Assembly: GCA_900766165.1 (NCBI GenBank)
Contig: CAAFUK010000026.1
Location: 1 to 18,633 of the forward strand
Source of the DNA: an uncultured Collinsella sp.
GTDB taxonomy: Bacteria; Actinomycetota; Coriobacteriia; Coriobacteriales; Coriobacteriaceae
Length of the DNA stretch: 18,633 nt
Direction: 5' to 3'
The translations under genes and the position numbers were made by a program. Positions 6,234 through 13,799 of the stretch are shown piece after piece (the stretch's first letter is position 1; the number at the start of each line of letters is the position of its first letter). A model generated the notes under the pieces. That model was not told where the DNA came from, ran no database searches, and saw only the letters and a list, made by a program, of their open reading frames with translations.

Positions 6234-8021
6234 CTACATCAGGCGCAGGCTGACGTCCTTGAGCTGGGCGCCACTAACGGCACTCGGAGCGCCCGACATG
6301 AGGTCGGAGCCGCTGGCCGTCTTGGGGAACGCCATGACGTCGCGGATGGAGTCGGAGCCGGTAAGCAGCATGCACACGCGGTCCAGGCCCAGGGCGAAGC
6401 CGCCCATCGGGGGCGCACCAAACTTGAGGGCCTCCATGAGGAAGCCGAACTGAGACTCGGCGCGCTCCTCGGTAAAGCCCAGAAGCTTGAGCATGGACAT
6501 CTGCATCTCGGCGTTGTGGATACGCATACCACCGCCGCCGGCCTCAAAACCGTCCATGACAAAGTCGTAGGTGCAAGAACCGGCTGCCAGCGGGTCGGCC
6601 TCGATCTTGGCGATGTCGGTCTCGGTCGGCAGGGTGAAGGGCTGGTGCTCGGCGGCGTAGGCCTTGCGGTCCTCGTCCCAGTGGAACAGCGGGAAGTTGA
6701 CGACCCACAGGAAGTCGTGACCCTCGCGCTTGATCTCGAGCGCGTTGGCCATGTGCGAGCGCATACCGCCCAGGATCTCGTCGGAGAGCAGGCGCGGGCC
6801 GGCGGCGAACATCACAAGGTCGCCGGGCTCGACGTCCATGCGCTCGCGCAGAGCGGCCATCTCCTCGTCCGAGAAGAACTTGACGATGGGGCTGTTGATG
6901 GAGCCGTCCTCGCGGAAAGCGATCCATGCCAGGCCCTTGGCGCCAAACGTGGAGGCCACGCCGGCGAGCTTATCGATCTTGGCACGTGCCCAAGCACCGG
7001 CGCCCTTGGCGTTGATGGCCTTGACGACAGAGCCCTCCTCGTTTGCGGCAGTCGCAAAGACCTTGAACTTGGAGTTGGCAAAGATATCGGTCAGGTCGAC
7101 CAGGTGCATGCCGTAGCGGGTATCGGGCTTATCGGAGCCATAGGTGTCCATGGCCTCCCAGTAGTCCATGCGACGCAGCGGCGTGGGCATCTCGACGCCC
7201 ATGCGGCCGAAGGCATCGGACAGGACCTCCTCGAGCGCGCTCATGACGTCGTTCTGGTCCACGAAGGACATCTCGATATCGACCTGGGTGAACTCGGGCT
7301 GACGGTCGGCGCGCAGGTCCTCGTCGCGGAAGCACTTGGCGACCTGGTAGTAGCGCTCGACGCCACCGACCATGAGCAGCTGCTTCAGGAGCTGTGGGGA
7401 CTGCGGCAGGGCGTAGAAGTTGCCCGGCTGGATGCGGCTGGGGACGATGAAGTCGCGAGCGCCCTCGGGCGTGGACTTGAACAGGGAGGGCGTCTCGACC
7501 TCCATGAACTCACGGTTGTGCAGTGCCTCGCGGATGGCGAAGGTGAAGTCGGAGCGCAGCTTGAGGTTGGCCATCATCTCGGGACGGCGGAGGTCCAGAT
7601 AGCGATAGCGCAGACGGGTGTCCTCGCTGGTCTCGATGCCGTCCTCGATCTGGAACGGCGGAGTGACAGAGGTGTTGAGCACCTCGGCGTGGTCGGTCAG
7701 GACCTCGATCTCGCCGGTCGCGAGCTTGGCGTTGGTGGTCTCCTCGCCACGGGAGCGCACGACGCCGTGGATCTTGATGGGCCACTCGGGACGCATGGTC
7801 TCGGCAATCTTAAAGGCGTCGCCGTCGGAGTGCTCGGGGTCGAAGGTGAGCTGCGTGATGCCCTCGCGGTCGCGAAGGTCGCAGAAAATAAGGCCGCCGT
7901 GATCGCGGCGACGGCTCACCCAACCGGTGAGGGTGACCTCTTCGCCCACGTTCTCGCGGCGAAGCTCGCCGCAGGTACGGGTGTGCATGGAATGCTCGTC
8001 GATGGGACGGGTCTGGCTCAT
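6234..8021 (-). CDS. aspS: aspartate--tRNA ligase
   Basis: A 595-aa class II aminoacyl-tRNA synthetase, the size of bacterial AspRS (E. coli 590 aa). An N-terminal OB-fold anticodon-binding domain contains GEEVTLTGWVSRRRDHGG with FCDLRDR (about residues 26-51). The catalytic core carries class II motif 2 in FRDEDLRADRQPEFTQVDIE (about 225-245) and motif 3 in GGFALGLDRVCMLL (about 540-553). The roughly 120-residue segment between them (about 290-420) fits the bacterial GAD insertion domain. It charges tRNA-Asp, or tRNA-Asp and tRNA-Asn if this organism uses the Asn amidation route; the sequence alone does not settle which. The ATG at 8021 is preceded by AAAGGAGG with 8-9 nt spacing; an in-frame ATG at residue 12 is less well placed. 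It is a single-gene unit between its own terminator and a divergent serB. Confidence 0.97.
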   Translation of the reverse strand: MSQTRPIDEHSMHTRTCGELRRENVGEEVTLTGWVSRRRDHGGLIFCDLRDREGITQLTFDPEHSDGDAFKIAETMRPEWPIKIHGVVRSRGEETTNAKLATGEIEVLTDHAEVLNTSVTPPFQIEDGIETSEDTRLRYRYLDLRRPEMMANLKLRSDFTFAIREALHNREFMEVETPSLFKSTPEGARDFIVPSRIQPGNFYALPQSPQLLKQLLMVGGVERYYQVAKCFRDEDLRADRQPEFTQVDIEMSFVDQNDVMSALEEVLSDAFGRMGVEMPTPLRRMDYWEAMDTYGSDKPDTRYGMHLVDLTDIFANSKFKVFATAANEEGSVVKAINAKGAGAWARAKIDKLAGVASTFGAKGLAWIAFREDGSINSPIVKFFSDEEMAALRERMDVEPGDLVMFAAGPRLLSDEILGGMRSHMANALEIKREGHDFLWVVNFPLFHWDEDRKAYAAEHQPFTLPTETDIAKIEADPLAAGSCTYDFVMDGFEAGGGGMRIHNAEMQMSMLKLLGFTEERAESQFGFLMEALKFGAPPMGGFALGLDRVCMLLTGSDSIRDVMAFPKTASGSDLMSGAPSAVSGAQLKDVSLRLM

Positions 8022-8042
8022 ACCAGTGATCCTCCTTTATGG

Positions 8043-8084
8043 ATCTGTGCCGCCCCGTGTCGTTCCGGGCGGCGTCGTACAGAT
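8043..8084 (-). other. hairpin in the aspS 5' leader
   Basis: ATCTGT-GCCGCCC (8043-8055) pairs with GGGCGGC (8067-8073) and ACAGAT (8079-8084), giving 7- and 6-bp stems with a 5-nt one-sided bulge. It lies about 20-60 nt before the aspS start. It could be a leader control element or mRNA stabiliser; I see no T-box signature, no T-tract and no known riboswitch. Confidence 0.45.
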
Positions 8085-8277
8085 TTGCCCAGCCTGCGTA
8101 AACCGCGCAGCCAGACATGGCGTTCTATCTTATCGCACCTGTGTCGATGTGCCGCGGAAAAGTAGCTCCTGCCCAAAGACTTGACGGAGACGAAACAATT
8201 GATGCGTCGCAGTGTCTGCCGACGCGCGCCACGTGCGACAATGTGCCCCAATACAACTGCACTCGGAAAGGCCCGCC

Positions 8278-8913
8278 ATGACTGCACGCCTCATCGTTAT
8301 GGATATCGACTCCACGCTCATCAACCAGGAGGTCATCGACCTGTTGGGCGAGGAGGCCGGCGTAGGCGAGCAAGTGGCGAAGATCACTGAGCGCGCCATG
8401 CGCGGCGAACTGGACTTTAAGCAGGCGCTCGAGGAGCGCGTTGGGCTGCTTGCCGGCTTGGACGAGAGTGTGTTCGAGCGCACCTTTGAGCGCGTGACGT
8501 TTACCCCCGGCGCGTTGGAGCTTGTGCGCTCGGCACACAGCAAGGGCTGGAAGGTCGGCGTGGTGAGCGGCGGCTTCCACGAGGTCGCCGATAAGATCGT
8601 GGCCGCTGCGGGCATCGATTTTTGCCTGGCCAACCGCCTGGAAGTCGTGGACGGCAAGCTCACGGGTAAGCTGGCGGCCGACATTGTGACCAAGGAGTCC
8701 AAACTCATCCAGATGCTGGATTGGGCAGTCGAGTGCGGTGTCGACATGGCCCATACCGTCGCGATCGGCGACGGCGCCAACGACATCCCCATGATTCAGG
8801 CCGCGGGCACGGGCATCGCGTTTTGTGCCAAGCCCAAGACGCGCGAAGCCGCCCCGTTTGCCATCGATGAGCGCAACCTGATGCTCGCCATGGACATCAT
8901 CCTGCGTGACTAG
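8278..8913 (+). CDS. serB: phosphoserine phosphatase
   Basis: A 211-aa HAD-superfamily phosphatase that would convert 3-phosphoserine to serine, the last step of serine synthesis. HAD motif I is MDIDSTL, with the nucleophile Asp9 and acid/base Asp11. Motif II is VVSGGF (Ser97), the conserved lysine lies in TKESK (about 139-142), and motif III is GDGANDIP (164-171). It consists of the HAD core alone; the N-terminal ACT-like region of the E. coli enzyme (322 aa) is absent, as in many short SerB proteins. I chose the ATG at 8278 because the HAD motif then starts at residue 9 and GGAAAG lies about 8 nt upstream; an ATG at 8212 would add a 22-residue tail with no family match. It is divergent from aspS and separated from the lar operon by a clear promoter. 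Confidence 0.92.
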   Translation: MTARLIVMDIDSTLINQEVIDLLGEEAGVGEQVAKITERAMRGELDFKQALEERVGLLAGLDESVFERTFERVTFTPGALELVRSAHSKGWKVGVVSGGFHEVADKIVAAAGIDFCLANRLEVVDGKLTGKLAADIVTKESKLIQMLDWAVECGVDMAHTVAIGDGANDIPMIQAAGTGIAFCAKPKTREAAPFAIDERNLMLAMDIILRD

Positions 8914-8922
8914 CCGATCCGT

Positions 8923-8951
8923 TTAACAATTGAATCAGTCTGTCCTATAGT
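8923..8951 (+). promoter_or_regulatory. promoter of the larB-larC-tetR operon
   Basis: TTAACA (8923-8928, 5/6 to the sigma-70 -35 consensus), a 17-bp spacer and TATAGT (8946-8951, 5/6 to -10) form a near-ideal vegetative promoter. The predicted start site near 8958 gives a leader of about 70 nt before larB. Confidence 0.75.
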
Positions 8952-8984
8952 TTCCGAACAATTTTGTCTTAGTGTTCGGAAACT
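8949..8984 (+). promoter_or_regulatory. 12-bp inverted repeat at the lar promoter (candidate operator)
   Basis: AGTTTCCGAACA (8949-8960) and TGTTCGGAAACT (8973-8984) are exact reverse complements with a 12-bp gap. The first arm overlaps the -10 box and the predicted transcription start, a classic repression position. No T-tract follows, so it is not a serB terminator. The TetR-family regulator in the same operon is an obvious candidate ligand; a Crp-like lactate regulator is an alternative. Confidence 0.6.
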
Positions 8985-9026
8985 TGCCCTTGAGTGCTAG
9001 ACTTTGCACCGTCGAAGGGAACATAT

Positions 9027-9809
9027 ATGGATAAGCGAGATCTTGAGCAATTGCTGAGCGATGTTGCCGACGGAGCAGTCGCCCCGGCAGTCGCCCTCAC
9101 GCGCATCCAGACGGCGCCGACCGCCGATCTGGGTTTTGCACAGCTCGATCTTTCACGCGGGGTACGCCAGGGAGCCGGCGAGGTTGTCTACGGCGCCGGT
9201 AAAACCGCCGAGCAAATTGCCGCCATTATCGAGGCGCTGCGCGATGCCGGCCAGGAGCGCATCCTGGTCACGCGCCTGGATGCCGAAAAAGCAGCCCGTA
9301 CCTCGGAGCTCCTCGACAACGGCATCGACCTGGGATATGTCCCGGACGCACAGCTCGCCCTCGTGGGCGGCAAGCCCTCCCCTACCGGCAACGGACGCAT
9401 CGTCGTCGCCTGCGCCGGCACGAGCGACCTGCCCGTCGCCGAGGAAGCCGCGTTGACGGCCGAATTCTATGGCAACGAGGTCGACCGCCTCTACGACGTG
9501 GGTGTCGCCGGCCTGCACCGCCTGCTCGCGCATGCCGAGGAACTTGCTCAGGCACAGGTGGTCATCGCCATCGCCGGCATGGAGGGCGCACTGGCGAGCG
9601 TTGTCGGCGGCCTGGTAAGCTGTCCGGTCATCGCCGTTCCCACCAGTGTGGGCTACGGCGCAAGTTTTGGTGGCGTAGCCGCGCTACTCGCCATGCTCAA
9701 CTCCTGCGCCAGCGGCGTATCGGTCGTCAATATCGATAACGGCTTTGGCGCCGCCTACCAGGCAAGTCTTATCAATCATCTGAGCGCCGGCACACCCCGC
9801 ACCCGTTAA
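9027..9809 (+). CDS. larB: LarB, pyridinium-3,5-biscarboxylic acid mononucleotide synthase
   Basis: A 260-aa LarB-type protein with a C-terminal domain related to PurE/AIR carboxylase. LarB carboxylates and hydrolyses nicotinic acid adenine dinucleotide, the first step of nickel-pincer nucleotide cofactor synthesis. Recognisable segments are LDLSRGVRQGAGEVVYGAGK (about 40-59), CAGTSDLPVAEEAALTAEFYG (about 129-149), AIAGMEGALASVVGG (about 181-195), PTSVGYGASFGGVAALLAML (about 205-224) and NSCASGVSVVNIDNGFGAA (225-243); Cys227 corresponds to the family's catalytic cysteine. The ATG at 9027 has GAAGGG 7 nt upstream; an upstream ATG at 8994 lacks a ribosome binding site. It is the first gene of a tight operon with larC (10-nt gap) and tetR. 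Confidence 0.95.
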   Translation: MDKRDLEQLLSDVADGAVAPAVALTRIQTAPTADLGFAQLDLSRGVRQGAGEVVYGAGKTAEQIAAIIEALRDAGQERILVTRLDAEKAARTSELLDNGIDLGYVPDAQLALVGGKPSPTGNGRIVVACAGTSDLPVAEEAALTAEFYGNEVDRLYDVGVAGLHRLLAHAEELAQAQVVIAIAGMEGALASVVGGLVSCPVIAVPTSVGYGASFGGVAALLAMLNSCASGVSVVNIDNGFGAAYQASLINHLSAGTPRTR

Positions 9810-9819
9810 GGAGCATTTC

Positions 9820-10731
9820 ATGTCCAATCATCAACATACGCTTATCATCGACGGCACCTCGGGCATCAGCGGCGACATGACTGTCGCGGCCCTGCTCGAC
9901 CTGGGCGCCAGCGAGGAGCACCTGCGCGAGCAGCTCGCCACGCTGCCGGTCGGCGGCTTTGAGATTGCCGTTACACGCGCAAACAAGCATGGCATCGACG
10001 CCTGCGACTTTGACGTTCAGCTGGCAGAGGAGCTCGAGAACCACGACCACGACATGGCCTGGCTCTACGGCAACGAAGCAGCTGCCGAGCACACACATGA
10101 ACACGAGCACCACCATCATGGCCATGGCGAGCACGAGCGCTGCCATGAGCATGATCATGAGACCCACGGTCATGGCCACGAGGGCCATCATCACGCCCAC
10201 CACCATCACCATCGTTCTTTGGCGGACGTCACCGCCATCATCGACGGCTCGCAGCTAAGCGATGGCGCCAAGCGTCGTGCGCTCGACATCTTTACCGCGC
10301 TCGCCGCCGCCGAGGCCAAGGCCCACGGCAAAACGCCCGAGACCGTCATGTTCCACGAGGTAGGCGCCGTCGACTCCATCGTCGACGTCTGCTCTGTTGC
10401 CATTTGCCTCGACGACCTGGGTATTGAGGACATCGTGGTCGAGTCGCTCTCCGAGGGCCACGGAACCATCCGTTGTGCTCACGGCATCATGCCTATTCCC
10501 GTCCCCGCTGTCGTCAACCTGTGCCAGGCGGGCAATATCGCCCTCACGCCTGCACCGGTCGCCGGCGAGCTCGTGACGCCCACGGGCGCCGCCATCGTCA
10601 CCGCGCTGCGCACGTCCGACCAACTGCCCTCACGCTACCGCATCGAAGCCGTCGGCTACGGCGCCGGTAAGCGCCCCTACGAGGGTTGCTCCGGTACGCT
10701 CCGCTGCCTGCTCGTTCACGCGGACGCATAG
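9820..10731 (+). CDS. larC: LarC, nickel insertion protein for the lactate racemase cofactor; lacks the C-terminal domain
   Basis: A 303-aa protein matching the N-terminal (LarC1) part of LarC, the CTP-dependent nickel insertase that completes the nickel-pincer nucleotide. Family segments are DGTSGISGDMTVAALLDLGA (11-30), the MFHEVGAVDSIVDV region (about 173-186) and a C-terminal IEAVGYGAGKRPYEG stretch. Residues 91-131 contain 23 histidines in 41 positions, a nickel-binding or storage segment. The usual LarC continues for roughly 100 further residues (LarC2, the CTP-binding part); here the frame stops at 10731 and tetR starts 2 nt later, and I see no LarC2-like sequence in the other frames. 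It has AAGGAG before its ATG and follows larB by 10 nt. It may need a separately encoded LarC2, use a different mechanism, or be reduced; the intact codon bias argues against recent decay. Confidence 0.92.
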   Translation: MSNHQHTLIIDGTSGISGDMTVAALLDLGASEEHLREQLATLPVGGFEIAVTRANKHGIDACDFDVQLAEELENHDHDMAWLYGNEAAAEHTHEHEHHHHGHGEHERCHEHDHETHGHGHEGHHHAHHHHHRSLADVTAIIDGSQLSDGAKRRALDIFTALAAAEAKAHGKTPETVMFHEVGAVDSIVDVCSVAICLDDLGIEDIVVESLSEGHGTIRCAHGIMPIPVPAVVNLCQAGNIALTPAPVAGELVTPTGAAIVTALRTSDQLPSRYRIEAVGYGAGKRPYEGCSGTLRCLLVHADA

Positions 10732-10733
10732 CC

Positions 10734-11273
10734 ATGGATGCCCGCAAAGAAAAAAGCCGCGCCGCCATCGTCGCGGCATTCTCTGAGCTCCTGCGCGAGG
10801 AAGACTACAGCAAGATCACCGTCGGAGACATCATCGCGCGCGCTCACGTAGGCCGCGCAACATTCTACGGTCTCTTTAAGAGCAAAGACAACCTACTGTC
10901 CGAACTCGTGAGCGACATCTGTACCCACGCCCTCGACGACGATGGCACACCGCTCGATGATCCGCTCGTACAAGTCGAGCATATCCTCAACAACCTCTGG
11001 GAACGCCGTCAAGGCGTACGAGCCCTCGTAGCCGGCGCCGGCTCACGCGTCTTCGCCGACTGCCTACGCAAGACCATCATGTCACGAGCAGCCGAAACCG
11101 TCCCCGCCGACCCCACAGGCCCCGCCGGCACCATGGACCGCAGCTTCTTACTACACCACATAGCCTCAAGCTTCGTAGCCACCGTCCAATGGTGGGCCTG
11201 GCACAACTTCCAAGCAGACAAAGCCGACGTAGCCAAAGACTACCTCTCAGCCATAAAACCCCTCTTCGGCTAA
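10734..11273 (+). CDS. TetR/AcrR-family transcriptional regulator
   Basis: A 179-aa regulator. The N-terminal TetR DNA-binding domain covers about residues 5-60, with the helix-turn-helix in KITVGDIIARAHVGRATFYG (27-46) followed by the typical LFKSKDNLL. The C-terminal ligand domain contains a short Gly/Thr/Pro-rich segment (about 125-135) and a Trp-rich helix (QWWAWH). It starts 2 nt after the larC stop with no strong ribosome binding site, so translation is probably coupled. Its place in the larB-larC operon suggests that it controls lar expression, possibly through the inverted repeat at 8949-8984; the ligand is unknown. Codon use drifts toward less G/C-rich third positions in the last third, unlike larB and larC. 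Confidence 0.9.
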   Translation: MDARKEKSRAAIVAAFSELLREEDYSKITVGDIIARAHVGRATFYGLFKSKDNLLSELVSDICTHALDDDGTPLDDPLVQVEHILNNLWERRQGVRALVAGAGSRVFADCLRKTIMSRAAETVPADPTGPAGTMDRSFLLHHIASSFVATVQWWAWHNFQADKADVAKDYLSAIKPLFG

Positions 11274-11424
11274 GTAAGAAGCTCACCCCAAAGCATCGCC
11301 CCAACCCAGGGCGCCACGCATCCCAAAGTATCACTCGCGCTTCAATGCCCCCCAACAGCAACAAGCCCCTCCCATCCAAATTCAGATATATGTTGGGTTG
11401 CTTATACGAACGCAACAAAGACCC

Positions 11425-11561
11425 CGCAGCTGGCCGCAGGGGGTAACTTCCCAGCGCATTCCGCAGGACGCAAAAAGGCTCGCCGCACAAAGTGCGCAGC
11501 GAGCCTTTTTGCATGTCCGAGGACGCGCTGGGAAGTTACCCCATGCGGCCAGCGGACAACT
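11425..11561 (-). repeat. palindromic structured element, copy 1 (downstream of larD)
   Basis: Two 29-nt arms (11429-11457 and 11525-11553) are complementary with one mismatch and enclose a 67-nt core. In the core GGACGCAA pairs with TTGC-AT-GTCC, a 7-bp stem AAAAAGG/CCTTTTT follows, then CTCGC/GCGAG and CGCAC/GTGCG capped by an AAA loop. Outside the arms lie CGCA (11425-11428) and GGACAACTA (11554-11562). Core and flanks match copy 2 but the arms do not. It lies 21 nt past the larD stop and 155 nt past tetR, so it is in the 3' region of both convergent transcripts. The minus strand after it has no T-run, so it is not a typical rho-independent terminator. The rest of the 301-nt gap (11274-11424) shows nothing I can assign. 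Confidence 0.85.
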
Positions 11562-11574
11562 ATGTAGCCTCAGA

Positions 11575-12306
11575 CTAGAACATGCCCAAGAAACCGTGCA
11601 CAAACAGCGCGGCCAGAGCGGCACCGACAAACGGAGCGATGCCAGGAACAAGCAGGCCGTACTTCCAGTTGTTGTCAGCCTTGTTCTTGATCGGCAGCAC
11701 CTGATAGGCCATGCGAGGACCAAGGTCACGAGCCTGGTTCATGGCGAAGCCGGTGATGCCGCCCATGCCCATGCCAACGGCCCAAACGATCAGACCGACG
11801 CAGATGGCGAGCATCAAAACGTTCTCGCCGGCGCGGCTAGCGGCAGCAAGGATGGCGCTGATGAACACAAAGGTGCAGATGGCCTCGCAGAAGAAGTTGC
11901 GAGCATAGTTCGTGCCCTCGGTAGTAGGGTTGGTCGAGAAGATGTTGCGCTGGGCAATAGGGTCGACGACGCCCTCGGAAGCCTTGAACTCATCGGCATA
12001 CATAAGCCAAGCGATTACGGCGCCCACAAAGCCGCCGAGCATATCGGCAATCATGAAGGGGATGCAGCTGCTCCACGGCACCAGGCCTACGATGCACTGG
12101 GCAAGCACCATGGCGGGGTTCATGCACACGGCGCCGCCAAAGACAAACAGGCAGACCGAGATGCCAAAAGACCAAGTGGTGATGGCAAACATATGACCGG
12201 AGCCCTGATACTTGGTGCCCTTGAGCACGGTATCGCAGTGCACGCCCACGCCAAAGATGATCATGAGGGCCGTTGCGCCGAATTCGCAGAGGAGTTTGGT
12301 AAGCAT
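11575..12306 (-). CDS. larD: MIP-family channel, probable lactic acid/glycerol facilitator (LarD-like)
   Basis: A 243-aa aquaporin-family membrane protein with six predicted membrane helices and two half-helix loops. The first signature is CMNPAMVLAQ (NPA at 63-65). The second lies in GITGFAMNQARDLGPRMAY, where the conserved NPA is NQA (190-192), followed by the selectivity-filter Arg193 and the GlpF-type D-x-GPR sequence. Trp45 may be the aromatic filter residue of the glycerol facilitator branch. It begins 49 nt after the larA stop on the same strand (ATG with AAGG 4 nt upstream), so larA and this gene form an operon, as larD does in Lactobacillus plantarum, where it carries lactic acid. 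The larD name is inferred from this context; glpF would be the family name. The Pro-to-Gln change may affect pore geometry. Confidence 0.87.
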   Translation of the reverse strand: MLTKLLCEFGATALMIIFGVGVHCDTVLKGTKYQGSGHMFAITTWSFGISVCLFVFGGAVCMNPAMVLAQCIVGLVPWSSCIPFMIADMLGGFVGAVIAWLMYADEFKASEGVVDPIAQRNIFSTNPTTEGTNYARNFFCEAICTFVFISAILAAASRAGENVLMLAICVGLIVWAVGMGMGGITGFAMNQARDLGPRMAYQVLPIKNKADNNWKYGLLVPGIAPFVGAALAALFVHGFLGMF

Positions 12307-12355
12307 AAAACCTTATCTTTCTTGTCGGTTATAAACGATTCGTTTGAGCCGCGCA

Positions 12356-13633
12356 CTAGTGCTGAGCGACAACAACGCCCAGGCCATCGGGAATGACGGC
12401 CACCTTGGCATCGGCGCTCTTCATCTCAAAGGCGAGCTTGAGCGCCTCCTCGAGGGCGTTGACCGGGGTCATGTGCATATCCTTGATCATCTGGTGATCG
12501 CACAGATCGGTGACCATGATCACAGGGTGATGTGCCAAGATGCGGGCAAAGATCTGGCTCGTCCACTGGTCGGGCAGGGTCTCGTCCTTAGGACGGTCGA
12601 TGCAGGCCCGCTCAAACTCTGCCGGATCATTGTCGGCGATGTTGTGATAGAAGCCCTCGCCACCGTGACCGTCGGCACAGCCGGCGACGTCGATGATCAC
12701 ACCGCCCTCGGGAAGCGTAGCCTCGGCAGAGCACATGCCCTTCACGGCTTGGTAGATGTTCTGGTCGAGTGGGTAGCCGCCGTTGGTGGTGATGGCAATC
12801 TCGCACTCAACGGGCTCAACGCCGGCAAGGCTCTTCACGAACTCACAGCCGGCCTCGTGCGCCTTGTGAATGTCGCCGGCAAAGGAGCCGATGACCTCGT
12901 GCTTGCCGTTGAGCACCACGTTAAGCACAAAGGCAAGGTGAGCCATCTCGGCGGCAGCAAACATGTCCTCGCTCACGTGGTTGTGGCACAGGTTGCCGGC
13001 ACGCGAATGGGAATCGTTCACAAACTGACCGTTGTGGTTGTACATGATGGTCTTGTAGCTGGCGATGCCAGGCAGGACGGACTTGCGGCTACCAGAGAAA
13101 CCGGCAAAGAAGTGCGGCTCAATAAAGCCCTCGGCAAGCAGCAGATCGCAATCGGCGGCAATCTTGTTGATGATGCACTCGCCACCAGAAGGCAGGGTAC
13201 CGATCTTTTTCATCATGCTGTCGTCAGTCGCGACGTGCATGACGATTTCCTCGTTGGCAACGATCTCCTCGCCATACTTGTTGACGAGCTCCTCGTGCGT
13301 CGACGGACGGTGCATACCCGTAGCAACCAAAATACGCACGCGAGCCTCGGGCGCAGCAGAATGGATGTGATGCAGCAGAATAGGCATCGTCACACGCGAG
13401 GGAACGGGACGCGTATGGTCGGAGCTAATGATGACAATATCCTTCTTGCCAGCACAAAGCTCCTCGAGTGAAGGCGAGCCATAAGGGTTGGCAAGCGACT
13501 CCTCTACCAGCTCTTCCTGCGATTTCGTGGTCTTAAACTCGTTTTGATGACCCTCCATCACACCCGCGAAGTTATTATCCTCGAGCTCCAGATGCAACGT
13601 CTTGTGGTCAAACGGCAGTTCACATTCAAACAA
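12356..13633 (-). CDS. larA: nickel-dependent lactate racemase
   Basis: A 425-aa LarA, the length of the Lactobacillus plantarum enzyme (424 aa), which interconverts D- and L-lactate using a covalently bound nickel-pincer nucleotide. With a TTG start at 13633 the residue numbers coincide with that enzyme: SSDHTRPVPS at about 70-79, the catalytic pair His108 (GMHRP) and His174 (EPHFFAG), Lys184 (GSRKS) as the cofactor attachment lysine, and the nickel ligand His200 (YNH). The TTG is supported by AAAGGAAGAGG about 10 nt upstream on the minus strand and by the absence of a nearby ATG; the next upstream in-frame ATG codons, which extend the frame to 13774, would add non-family residues across the terminator. 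It is followed by the channel gene larD. Confidence 0.95.
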   Translation of the reverse strand: MFECELPFDHKTLHLELEDNNFAGVMEGHQNEFKTTKSQEELVEESLANPYGSPSLEELCAGKKDIVIISSDHTRPVPSRVTMPILLHHIHSAAPEARVRILVATGMHRPSTHEELVNKYGEEIVANEEIVMHVATDDSMMKKIGTLPSGGECIINKIAADCDLLLAEGFIEPHFFAGFSGSRKSVLPGIASYKTIMYNHNGQFVNDSHSRAGNLCHNHVSEDMFAAAEMAHLAFVLNVVLNGKHEVIGSFAGDIHKAHEAGCEFVKSLAGVEPVECEIAITTNGGYPLDQNIYQAVKGMCSAEATLPEGGVIIDVAGCADGHGGEGFYHNIADNDPAEFERACIDRPKDETLPDQWTSQIFARILAHHPVIMVTDLCDHQMIKDMHMTPVNALEEALKLAFEMKSADAKVAVIPDGLGVVVAQH

Positions 13634-13750
13634 TGACGAGCGCCCTCTTCCTTTCAACTGACACACTAGATAAACCGTTGGAAGGATACGCCGCTCACCG
13701 AAAAACACCACCGTCCACCGACTCATTAACACAACGTTCAAATTTGACCC

Positions 13751-13789
13751 ACAACAAAACGGCCACGATCCCAAACGGGACCGCGGCCG
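13751..13789 (-). terminator. rho-independent terminator between ppc and larA
   Basis: CGGCCACGATCCC (13760-13772) pairs with GGGACCGCGGCCG (13777-13789) in the minus-strand RNA, with two G:U pairs and a 4-nt loop, followed by TTTTGTTG. It lies 127 nt before the larA start and 310 nt past the ppc stop, so the ppc transcript would include the structured element at 13951-14077. Confidence 0.75.
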
Positions 13790-13799
13790 CTACAGTCGC

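Noticed and set aside
8043..8084. T-box riboswitch upstream of aspS
   Set aside because: No T-box consensus (AGGGTGGNACCGCG), no specifier-loop arrangement and no terminator/antiterminator pair.
5949..8165. 738-codon open frame antisense to aspS running into the repeat array
   Set aside because: It covers a terminator, a repeat array and the complement of aspS; no domain and no start signal.
8949..8984. Inverted repeat as a serB terminator
   Set aside because: No T-run follows, and it overlaps a near-consensus -10 box, so an operator is the better reading.
10686..10760. Programmed frameshift joining larC to the next frame, as in larC1/larC2 of Lactobacillus
   Set aside because: The downstream frame encodes a complete TetR regulator with its own ATG, not LarC2, and I see no slippery heptamer.
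11429..11553. Copy 1 as a simple bidirectional terminator between tetR and larD
   Set aside because: No T-run on either side in the right place, and conserved internal loops and flanks shared with copy 2 go beyond a terminator, although a role in transcript ending is not excluded.
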